This document shows positions 37,490 through 45,664 of a DNA stretch of 64,000 nucleotides, piece after piece. The notes beneath the pieces were generated by a model. It was not told the DNA's origin, did not search any database, and was given only the letters and a program-made list of their open reading frames with translations. This DNA comes from Litorilituus lipolyticus. Lineage in GTDB: Bacteria > Pseudomonadota > Gammaproteobacteria > Enterobacterales > Alteromonadaceae. A program made the position numbers and the translations under genes. Within the stretch, counting starts at the first letter, position 1; every line of letters begins with the position of its first letter. Location: NCBI RefSeq assembly GCF_006439335.1, contig NZ_SAWY01000019.1, forward strand, positions 223,348-287,347, in the 5' to 3' direction.

Positions 37490-38210
37490 ATGCTAATTCC
37501 ATGCGTAACACAAGGATTTAAAGATTTATATTTTACACAATCAAACATTCTACAAAAATGAACGTGGTAATGACTTTGTTATTAGCGATATTCACGGTAA
37601 CCTAGATTGCTTGAATCAAGTTTTGAAAAATGAATCCTTCGACTTTAACAATGATAGACTATTTGCCTTAGGCGACATTATTGATAGAGGCTCACAATCA
37701 GAATACTGTTTTGCGTTGTTAAATGAACCTTGGTTTTTCTCTGTGCTAGGCAATCATGAAGCCATGTTTTTAGAGCAATATAAAGCTAATAATTTTTCAT
37801 ACTTGAATAAAAATATAGGCAACTTATGGATTGAAAAATGGCAAAACAAAAAAAGTCAATTAGAGCAATGGGCGCACGATATTAATAACAATATGCCACT
37901 GACCATTACCTTAGATTATGATGGTTTTACTACCGGCCTTGTTCATGCAAAAGCCCCCCAAATATGGCCTACACAACAAGGCAATAAGGTGCCCATTGAG
38001 CAATGTAATGAACAGCTCTGGGACAGAGAAGATTTTTATAAGCTTAATCATCTTAGCGCTTATCAAGGCACAGATCTTATCCTTATGGGGCATAATCCGG
38101 TAAAAAAAATTACCTTACGTGGCAATCGAATTTGGTTAGACACCAATCACGGCGCTGGAAATCTGTCGATTGTCAACGTAAAGAAGTTAGTAGCATTATT
38201 TAGGAAGTAG
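37490..38210 (+). CDS. PPP-family serine/threonine metallophosphatase, 5' end disrupted by a probable 1-nt frameshift
   Basis: All PPP active-site motifs are present in one frame: DFVISDIHGN (at 37572-37601), GDIIDRGS (at 37671), GNHE (37749-37760) and GHNP (about 38091). The first intact start in that frame, TTG 37611, lies after the metal-binding DIHG and cannot give a working enzyme. Upstream, the frame has no ATG, GTG or TTG before its stop at 37506. A frame starting at ATG 37490 (MLIPCVTQGFKDLYF) runs to a TGA at 37559 and would join the phosphatase frame if one base of the AAAAA run (37554-37558) were removed. Either an ATT start, a frameshift or a sequence error is involved. It ends one base before the kinase start, so they form an operon. 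Confidence 0.72.
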
Positions 38211-38211
38211 T

Positions 38212-41200
38212 ATGAATAGTAGTAATGACGCCCAAAGAGATCTAAGCATTCAAAAAAACTTTTCTGATAAAGCAGAAAAGTTTTCGACACTGATTAATAA
38301 TACCACTAAGAAAAAAAAGCACGATAAGAGCGTACTGAAAAATCTCTATACAGATTTATGTAAAAGTTATGATACCTACCTTCGCTATCAACTAAAGTGT
38401 ATTGAATTTTGCGATTTGCTCATCTTATTGGTAACAAATGAAAAAGCATTTATCGAAAAATACAAATGTAATCGTTACGCAAAAGAAGCATTAAATCAGC
38501 TAGCTATAAAACCGCAACTGAGTGACTTTATATCTCTTGTTGAGCAGTTCAAAAATAATGTGCCTACTAATATTGGCAACTGGTCACAACAAATTCGCCA
38601 ATTAGAACACAACAAAGAAGCGTTCAAAACAGCAATTAAAGATAATAGTTTTCAACACTGTCCTTCATTAATGGAATTAGACCTAAATATCTTAGTGCTT
38701 GGTTTTTTGCGCTATAAAGTCAATAGCTTAATAATACTGAAAGAGGATGATTTTCGCCACACTGTTAACACTGAAGATAACGTGGAAAAAGTGGATAAAA
38801 TAGAAACAGTATTAAACCCCGAATCTTGGCAAGGAGCTATTAAAAAAACATCAAGCTTAATGAATAGGCTCGTAGGCAGAGTTTGTTGTTTAAACCAAGT
38901 TGAATTTAATCTCGTTGATGACCAAGATAAAACTGAATCAAAACTGAGGTTTTTCGCAAGAGTTAAAAAGTGTGACGAAGATGTATTAGCAGTCGTAACG
39001 AACTTGAGTGAAATGTTATCTGCTCGCTATTTATACGTAGAAGGCAATTTAGCTTCTGACGATAGAGTGTGGGAGTGGTTCAAAAAAGATGTGCTAATTT
39101 CACTTATGGGAATAAATACCCCAGATATTTACAAATCACTTAAACAGCATAGTCAAGAAACACCTTTTGGATATTTTGATAAAGATTTTGCCCTTATTTG
39201 TACAAAGTTAGGGCTAGTATACAAAGCCGAAGATAATGATGGTGATCAGCTTATGATAACGAGTCTGGCTGATAAAAGTTATTGTGGTTATTTAATAAAG
39301 ATAGCTAAAGGAGCCTCGACATTTAATATTTATACTCAGAGGTTACTTAAGGAAATACAATCTGTATTTGAAATAAATACGAAAAATAATAATCAAACAA
39401 ATAGCCAATTTTGGAATGAGGAAACGAGGGACAGTAATGTTGTTCTTAACCTTGATGAAAGTTTAAAAAGCTTTCTAGCAAAAGCCATTGAACAGGTTGC
39501 AGGCCCTTTAATTGAACGCGGTGAAGATGCTTTTTCTAAAACAACTATTCTTGAAAGCTACTTTGGCATCACAAGATGTAAAAAAAGCGAACGTTCAGCA
39601 TATGCTCACTTGTATATAAAATATATCGATCAGCTATTTGGCAGAGAACTTAGTAGATATCTAGGTAAGCCTTTCCCGATAAAGGCTGATCTAGATATGT
39701 TCCTACATGAAATATACACGCCACAAATACCAAACAATGAAATAGCGACAAAAATAGAAGCATTTTTTAAACGCCAAAATAACTTAGCTGACTGCATAAT
39801 TGAAATTAACCAGAGCTTAAATGAGTCTAATAAAAATTCAGTAGTTAAAGAAATCTTAGGTGACATTACTGCTGCTTATGGCATAGAGCATCATTTGATA
39901 TTTGCATTAATTGAAAAAAACATTGAGCAAATAAGTTTATCAAATGTGAATTTATTTGGCTCTAAGGAAAAAATAACTTTCAAAAGATTAAAAGCATACT
40001 CAAAAAGCGACAACCCACTTCTTGAGTATGCTAGTGATGCCAACACGTTATTTAAAAACAACGTGTTAGTGCGGTTGTTCATCAACGTGATGCTAGAAAC
40101 TCAAAAAACTGACGCATCAAGGTTAGAACAGTTAATCGAAGTTAGTACAATAGAGGAGCTTGAGTGTACTCATAGAGCTGCGGTTCATAACGAATTTGTC
40201 GCTAAGTTAAAAGTAGAGAAAACGAAAGTTTTAGATACTTTCGAGAAATTTAAATGCGACCAAATTTATATTGCAAAGATTTACGTTGTTTTTCATTTAC
40301 TAAACTGGGAAAAAGACAAATCAAAAGAGCCAGTACCTAAAGTTATTGAGCAACTTGCCTATAGCTATCTGAAGCAACCCAATAAACCGAAAACATTCGA
40401 TAATTTCAAAAAATCACCCATTAAAAATATCAGTGTTAAAGGGGAACTAACAAGTAAATTTGATAAATTTCCAATCACCGAGTTTATAGAAGTTAAGAAT
40501 ACCACCACTGAGCAATCAAGCAGCTTTCAACTTGCTAACTTTGCCAAACAAGAACTGATAAATAATGAATGGGATATTGAGGCTATTGAACAATGTTTAA
40601 ATAGCACAGGAATTGTAGAGTCGGTTTGGGTAAGCTTGCTAAATTGTACAGGTGACTTGAAGTTTATGGCGCTAATTTCTAAGTTCTTAGATGGAGCCAA
40701 ACCCGCGAAAAAGAAACAAGATCATAAGCACTATAAAAATTACGTAACAACGGGAAGTTTTGTTAATAACTTTTTGAGTAGTGTTGCTAACATGGAGTTC
40801 TCGGAGTGGCTATTTCCTCATTCTCAAGATCAAAGAGAAATACTAGAAAACAAGTTAATAGCACTAGGAAATATACGCTATTTTGGTGATGAGCATTTTG
40901 AAATAGAGCAGTCATTAAATGCTGAAAATAAACTAGGACAAGGAACCTTTGGGTGTGTCTATTTGGCAAAAGATTTAGCACTTGATGCTAAAGTAGCTAT
41001 CAAGCTGATACCTACTTGGGGTGATGATCCGGAAAGCCATGAACGCATAACAAAGAAGCTTCTTTCTGAAGCATCCATAATGCGCCACTGTCAACATGAC
41101 AATGTTGCTATTGTTTACGGTTTACATAAGTTTCAAACAAATAAATTTAGTTATATTGATGCATCAACACATGAGCAGCAAGCCTACCTTAAAGAGAAGT

Positions 41201-43065
41201 TTATTTACGGTATCATCATAGAGTACATAGATGATGCACGCACATTAGAAAGTTTTGTGCAGTCCCAAGAATTTGCAAATTATAGCTATAAAGAAAAAAT
41301 AAATTTATTTATTCAAATATGTAAAGGGGTTGAACAGGCTCATAATTTGCCTACGCCAATGATACATGGCGATATAACACCAGCTAATATTCTGATCGAT
41401 AAGAACTGTATACCGAAATTAATAGATTTTGGTATAGCAAGTCAGGCAGGTAACTATTTAGGCGCAAACTCAGGAAAAATTTATTCTTCTCCTAATATTC
41501 TAAGTGGAGGGAAAGCAGACATAAAAGATGACATTCATAGCTTAGGGATGATTCTTTTGTTTTTACTTTATCCTGCAGTTATAAAGGAGTTAGTTCAATC
41601 AACTACCTCATCTCACTCTGAACGACTTAAATTGTTTTTCCATTTATTAGGTTTCGGTGCAAATTCTGCCTGTTTTACAGTTGATGAAACAGATGCCCAT
41701 AAAAATCTAAAGCAACAATATAATCAAGTAGAACACTTTAGTTGGGGTAAATTTGAGGAATTAATACTTAATAACATATTGATTCCTCAAAGCAGCTTTT
41801 GGGACTTTGACTGGAGTTTTTTATTTGCGACTTTATCAAAATCACTAAATAGTGTTTCTTTAAGTTGTCATTTTGAATCTAATATAGCAAATGAAAGTAA
41901 TACTTATTCTCAGGTAGCCTCATTAATAATATCTTTAAAAAGGTTTCTTACTTCTGGTGGACTAGCAGACGCTTTAAATTCTGTAAAGTTAAGAACTGTG
42001 GCTATTTATAACGGGGAAACATTAGAAAGAGAAAATATAGCCAATCTACCTGTTTTTGATATTTATGGAGATATACAAAGACAAGTACTGCCTATGAAAT
42101 TGTTTGAGTCTCTTGAGACCATTTGTAAAGTTGATAACTTTAAAAAAGACTGTCTTACATTTATTGCTTTTGAACAAAACCACAATTTCTCTCGCCCATT
42201 CATATATCACCTACCAAATAGTTGCTTTGTTGGTAAAAATTTTACAACAAATTTTATCCGGGACTTTTATCAACCCAATAAGCAGTTATTGGAGCAATTA
42301 AGTCGCTTCGATAGCTCTCAATTCATTGAACAGTTTATAAATTTAATAAGCACACTTCCTCAAGAATATACAGCTATGAAAGAAGCTAGCTATAACCCTG
42401 ACTTAATGTCAAAGGCAGCTACTTTTAGCTTAAGTTCAATAAAGTATTCTTTATTGTTTGATTTGATAGAGCAAATAAGCGGCGAGCTATTGAAATGTCT
42501 CCATCAAGAATCTACTGCTGTTAAAGTCATTGAATTGATAAATGAAGCGAATAGAAATGGGCTAGGTGAACTTGAATACACCACTAAAATAGAAATTTTG
42601 AACAACTTTGAGTCCTCGTCAAATTCAACAAAGTTTTTACAAGCAGATGATGAATTTGAAAGCATATTTGGATGGAGAGGAAGCTTTAGTCAAACAGAGT
42701 TACAGCTCATTAGTGAGGTACTATTCTCTGATTCAGAGTTTAACAAAACATTGTTAATAAACTTTTTGGGACTTAAACCTCGGCTAACAAATATTGGTCT
42801 TTTAACATTTATTTTGAAAAATGTATTTCCTCAAAACTTTATTGAAAATGCACAAATTTCTATCCGGAATTTAATGAACAGCGAAGAATATAAATTGGCA
42901 AAAACAGATATAGCACTAATAGAAGAATATATGCACGATAAGCTTACCGAGCATCATCTTTACCTTAAGTGCAGCGATCCATATACTAGCCCCGTTTCAT
43001 ATTGTAATTCATATCCTGAACACAAAATGCCATTTATTATTTTATCAGATGTTGATAGTAAATAG
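38212..43065 (+). CDS. Giant protein with internal Ser/Thr protein kinase domain (1617 aa)
   Basis: A kinase domain spans about residues 900-1190: glycine loop LGQGTFGCVY (908-917), ATP lysine K931 in VAIK, catalytic loop HGDITPAN with D1054 and N1059, DFG at 1072-1074, and the KDDIHSLGMILLF helix. The catalytic loop is HGD, not HRD, so it is a non-RD type kinase that may not need activation-loop phosphorylation. The 900 residues before and 430 after are soluble, mostly helical and match nothing I recognise; no transmembrane segment is evident. It starts one base after the phosphatase stop. A phosphorylation switch encoded as one pair is likely; targets are unknown. Confidence 0.82.
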   Translation: MNSSNDAQRDLSIQKNFSDKAEKFSTLINNTTKKKKHDKSVLKNLYTDLCKSYDTYLRYQLKCIEFCDLLILLVTNEKAFIEKYKCNRYAKEALNQLAIKPQLSDFISLVEQFKNNVPTNIGNWSQQIRQLEHNKEAFKTAIKDNSFQHCPSLMELDLNILVLGFLRYKVNSLIILKEDDFRHTVNTEDNVEKVDKIETVLNPESWQGAIKKTSSLMNRLVGRVCCLNQVEFNLVDDQDKTESKLRFFARVKKCDEDVLAVVTNLSEMLSARYLYVEGNLASDDRVWEWFKKDVLISLMGINTPDIYKSLKQHSQETPFGYFDKDFALICTKLGLVYKAEDNDGDQLMITSLADKSYCGYLIKIAKGASTFNIYTQRLLKEIQSVFEINTKNNNQTNSQFWNEETRDSNVVLNLDESLKSFLAKAIEQVAGPLIERGEDAFSKTTILESYFGITRCKKSERSAYAHLYIKYIDQLFGRELSRYLGKPFPIKADLDMFLHEIYTPQIPNNEIATKIEAFFKRQNNLADCIIEINQSLNESNKNSVVKEILGDITAAYGIEHHLIFALIEKNIEQISLSNVNLFGSKEKITFKRLKAYSKSDNPLLEYASDANTLFKNNVLVRLFINVMLETQKTDASRLEQLIEVSTIEELECTHRAAVHNEFVAKLKVEKTKVLDTFEKFKCDQIYIAKIYVVFHLLNWEKDKSKEPVPKVIEQLAYSYLKQPNKPKTFDNFKKSPIKNISVKGELTSKFDKFPITEFIEVKNTTTEQSSSFQLANFAKQELINNEWDIEAIEQCLNSTGIVESVWVSLLNCTGDLKFMALISKFLDGAKPAKKKQDHKHYKNYVTTGSFVNNFLSSVANMEFSEWLFPHSQDQREILENKLIALGNIRYFGDEHFEIEQSLNAENKLGQGTFGCVYLAKDLALDAKVAIKLIPTWGDDPESHERITKKLLSEASIMRHCQHDNVAIVYGLHKFQTNKFSYIDASTHEQQAYLKEKFIYGIIIEYIDDARTLESFVQSQEFANYSYKEKINLFIQICKGVEQAHNLPTPMIHGDITPANILIDKNCIPKLIDFGIASQAGNYLGANSGKIYSSPNILSGGKADIKDDIHSLGMILLFLLYPAVIKELVQSTTSSHSERLKLFFHLLGFGANSACFTVDETDAHKNLKQQYNQVEHFSWGKFEELILNNILIPQSSFWDFDWSFLFATLSKSLNSVSLSCHFESNIANESNTYSQVASLIISLKRFLTSGGLADALNSVKLRTVAIYNGETLERENIANLPVFDIYGDIQRQVLPMKLFESLETICKVDNFKKDCLTFIAFEQNHNFSRPFIYHLPNSCFVGKNFTTNFIRDFYQPNKQLLEQLSRFDSSQFIEQFINLISTLPQEYTAMKEASYNPDLMSKAATFSLSSIKYSLLFDLIEQISGELLKCLHQESTAVKVIELINEANRNGLGELEYTTKIEILNNFESSSNSTKFLQADDEFESIFGWRGSFSQTELQLISEVLFSDSEFNKTLLINFLGLKPRLTNIGLLTFILKNVFPQNFIENAQISIRNLMNSEEYKLAKTDIALIEEYMHDKLTEHHLYLKCSDPYTSPVSYCNSYPEHKMPFIILSDVDSK

Positions 43066-43151
43066 CGTGAGTTATGCTTAGGGAATCTATTTAGAAATAA
43101 AATACAAAAACCATAATCTTACAGCTTAAACGGAATCAAAGAAGTGTTTAA

Positions 43152-43182
43152 TTAGCCCATCAATTAGGAGTTGGTGGGCTAA
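43152..43182 (+). terminator. Possible hairpin downstream of the giant kinase gene
   Basis: Arms ttagcccatcaa and ttggtgggctaa pair over 12 positions (one G-U type mismatch) with a 7-nt loop. It sits about 90 nt after the kinase stop, but the trailing sequence aataaaat is not a clear U-run. It may end the phosphatase-kinase transcript or protect it. Confidence 0.4.
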
Positions 43183-43201
43183 TAAAATGAATTAACCCTC
43201 C

Positions 43202-43221
43202 TGCTCCTCAACAATGGAGCA
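43202..43221 (+). promoter_or_regulatory. Hairpin overlapping the ribosome binding site of the next gene
   Basis: tgctcc and ggagca pair across an 8-nt loop, and ggagca is the likely Shine-Dalgarno sequence before ATG 43226. Translation of the next gene could be damped by this pairing. The stem is short, so this is tentative. Confidence 0.3.
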
Positions 43222-43225
43222 GTAT

Positions 43226-43963
43226 ATGAACTACAACGACAACAACAATACAAATTTACCAGAAGATGAATCAAGCGCAGGGTTTGTTTTTGTTCTCATT
43301 GTTATTGCCACAGCCTATTACTTTTTTAGCAACAGTGACCCCGAAGAAAAGCCTGACTACGTTATTGCCGCTGAATCTCGCATCAAGCAGCTAAATAACA
43401 CTTTAGACTATTATCGTTCTCTTAGAACTCAAGCAACGAATAATTGTGAAACATTTGCAACAAAACTTCACAACAATGGCCATTTCAATGTTTATCACTC
43501 TACGTTTCATGGCACAAATAGTTTGTGGGATTTAAACAAACACTACGCCTCCAACAGACAACTAACCCCCCTGAGAAATTGCTCTGTAAAACAGGTCAAC
43601 TTTGATCAGAAAGACAGTGCTAACAATTTACTGATGCTATGTGAAACTGGCGGAGGTGGGTGGACCACCAACAGAGTATTAGCGAGTTGTGCTATTAATG
43701 ACGAATTTAACGTTAGCAAAATTAATGTCTATTCAGGTAAATCATTTCATATTATGGAAGGAACAGGCACCGGTGCCCCTGGTAACTTTGCAGGTCGCAT
43801 GGTGTCAGGAAAAGTAAGGTTTGAAGTTTATAAAAACCAATTTATTGACTACGTCAATGGCAGCTTTCTCAAAGACTTAAACAAGAGAAAATCAATGGAT
43901 GAGTTGATTTCAGTGGTCAATAGCAAAATTAACAAGGCTGAATTCTTGGCTAAAAATGGCTAA
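43226..43963 (+). CDS. Hypothetical membrane-anchored protein
   Basis: ATG 43226 (preceded by GGAGCA) is preferred to ATG 43214, which lies inside the Shine-Dalgarno hairpin. A short polar N-terminus with five Asn (MNYNDNNNTNLP) is followed by one transmembrane helix (about residues 17-34, FVFVLIVIATAYYFF) and an extracytoplasmic domain of about 200 residues with an early helical part and four or five cysteines (NNCETF, RNCSV, MLCETGGGGWT, ASCAI). No family recognised. It precedes the DsbC-like gene by 45 nt, and the paired cysteines could be its substrates. Confidence 0.55.
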   Translation: MNYNDNNNTNLPEDESSAGFVFVLIVIATAYYFFSNSDPEEKPDYVIAAESRIKQLNNTLDYYRSLRTQATNNCETFATKLHNNGHFNVYHSTFHGTNSLWDLNKHYASNRQLTPLRNCSVKQVNFDQKDSANNLLMLCETGGGGWTTNRVLASCAINDEFNVSKINVYSGKSFHIMEGTGTGAPGNFAGRMVSGKVRFEVYKNQFIDYVNGSFLKDLNKRKSMDELISVVNSKINKAEFLAKNG

Positions 43964-44008
43964 CTCCTTCCCACTGACAAAATAACTAATTAAAGAGGTA
44001 TTTATTTT

Positions 44009-44830
44009 ATGAAAAAATTATTTATGACACTATTAGCATTAACGTTAAGCCCAAGCATGGTGAAAGCTGTCGAAATTGATCCGCAACTTCAATCAGCACT
44101 TCGCTCATTTAAAGCACTTACCAAACTAAATGTTAAAACGGTGTCAAGAACGCCAACTACAGGAATGTTTGCTTTGTATACTAACAGTGGCCCCATGCTA
44201 ATCAATCACACGGGTCAGCTACTATATTCGAAAGAATATGCTTTTCATGCAGATGTTAATGGCAAAATTAAGGGTAAAAAACACGAAAATATTAGAGCTG
44301 AAGCAGTTAATGAAATTAATGAGGATCATGTAATTGTCATTAAAAAAGGGGATGGCTCAAAACCAATTATTGTCAATACTGCGCTTGACTGCCCATATTG
44401 TTTAAAGCAGGAACAATTACTGGCTGCAAAAGATAAATTAAATGCAACATTAATACTAATTCCTTCTGTTCTCGACAAGACAAATTGGCCAGTTTTAGAA
44501 AAGGTGATGTGTAGTGCTAATCGAGCAACTGCCTGGCAAAATTACATGCTAAATGGTGTTATTCCAAAAAATAATGGCAAATGCTACTGGTCTGCTAACT
44601 TTAGTTTTCTCGGCCAAACTATATACACGAGCAATGTATTACGTACCTACGGCACACCCCAAATGATCCATGGTGATGGCAGAGTTCAAAATTTTAAAAA
44701 GCAAAATCCATTGGGTTTACCGCCAAGTTTTGGCAAGAATAGCAAAGATATTTTCAATGAAAAGAATATAACAACAGCTTACTTTTCAGGTGAGGTTTAC
44801 AAACCGAAAAAGAAATTATTTAACTGGTAA
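44009..44830 (+). CDS. DsbC/DsbG-like periplasmic thiol-disulfide protein
   Basis: A signal peptide (MKKLFMTLLALTLSPSMVKA) precedes a protein with the active-site motif C128-PY-C131 (TALDCPYCLKQEQ). A thioredoxin-fold second half contains the cis-proline region RTYGTPQMIHGDGR, as in DsbC. The first 110 residues resemble the dimerisation and linker part in size. An isomerase or reductase of disulfides in the envelope is likely. AAAGAGG precedes the ATG. It lies between a cysteine-containing membrane protein and an unknown gene; DsbC-like proteins also occur in conjugative elements, but no other transfer gene is present here. Confidence 0.75.
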   Translation: MKKLFMTLLALTLSPSMVKAVEIDPQLQSALRSFKALTKLNVKTVSRTPTTGMFALYTNSGPMLINHTGQLLYSKEYAFHADVNGKIKGKKHENIRAEAVNEINEDHVIVIKKGDGSKPIIVNTALDCPYCLKQEQLLAAKDKLNATLILIPSVLDKTNWPVLEKVMCSANRATAWQNYMLNGVIPKNNGKCYWSANFSFLGQTIYTSNVLRTYGTPQMIHGDGRVQNFKKQNPLGLPPSFGKNSKDIFNEKNITTAYFSGEVYKPKKKLFNW

Positions 44831-44855
44831 ATACTTATACACTGACAACGAAATG

Positions 44856-44888
44856 TGGCAGTCAAAACTGAAACTGTTTTGACTGCCA
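44856..44888 (+). terminator. Perfect 13-bp inverted repeat after the DsbC-like gene
   Basis: Arms tggcagtcaaaac and gttttgactgcca are exact complements with a 7-nt loop. The position, 25 nt after the DsbC-like stop, suits a terminator, but no U-run follows. It includes a GTG that could be read as a start of the next gene; the hairpin argues against using it. Confidence 0.5.
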
Positions 44889-44893
44889 TAAAG

Positions 44894-45490
44894 ATGAAAA
44901 ATAACATAAATGCATTAATATATGAAATCCTCCCTCTTACACTGGTAATTTTAGTGCTCATGAATAAATACACCATAACCCATTATTTTCAAGATATTCC
45001 CCCAAACCAATGGCAAGATTGTATTTGCCACCGCTACGAAACTGAGTATTACGGCGGAAATACACCAGAGAACATTGCTTTTAATAACCAAATGGAAGAA
45101 TTTGATGAATTCTGTAAAAGCAATAATATTGAAATCGAGGATTATTTTCCTTTAATTGAAATTAAGCCCGTGATTAAGGCGCTTGGCGTTCTTTGTCAAT
45201 CCATAAACCTTCCAAATGCAGATTTTACAATCGTAGATTTTCTAAAATCAATTTATGAACAACTACCCACTCAAGCTATAGCTGAAGATGGTTTCACTAT
45301 AATTTTAGACACTTCCCCTGTTTATCATTTCACAAGTGACCCCATAAATATGACCTATTTAACTGTCAATATTAGCGGTATTGGTTTTAATCACATTCCA
45401 TCTAAAAATGCGTATCAAGCTAGCGTGTGCTTAAAGAATAAAGAAACTGATGAAAGTATAACGCTTATTAATATTGTTAGAGATATTTAA
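44894..45490 (+). CDS. Hypothetical protein with N-terminal hydrophobic segment
   Basis: The ATG at 44894 is taken as start; a GTG at 44855 lies in a hairpin, and ATG 44960 would remove the hydrophobic stretch (IYEILPLTLVILVL) and leave a soluble protein starting MNKYTITHYF. None has a strong ribosome binding site. The body is about 170 residues, acidic, with CICHRYETEYYGG and a VCLKNKETDE end. No family recognised. It lies between the DsbC-like gene and the AAA+ gene. Confidence 0.45.
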   Translation: MKNNINALIYEILPLTLVILVLMNKYTITHYFQDIPPNQWQDCICHRYETEYYGGNTPENIAFNNQMEEFDEFCKSNNIEIEDYFPLIEIKPVIKALGVLCQSINLPNADFTIVDFLKSIYEQLPTQAIAEDGFTIILDTSPVYHFTSDPINMTYLTVNISGIGFNHIPSKNAYQASVCLKNKETDESITLINIVRDI

Positions 45491-45664
45491 CTACAACTTA
45501 ATGCTTAAAATAAGCAATACTATGGCATTGGGGGAAACTCAATCTATGGCTAACTTATTGTCAAAAAGATTTTAATAAATTAGAAATTTTCACTTAATTA
45601 AAAACTTACAACTCAAACGTAGCCTTCTAAATTCATAATGCTTCTCAAATCGAGGAGCGTTTTT

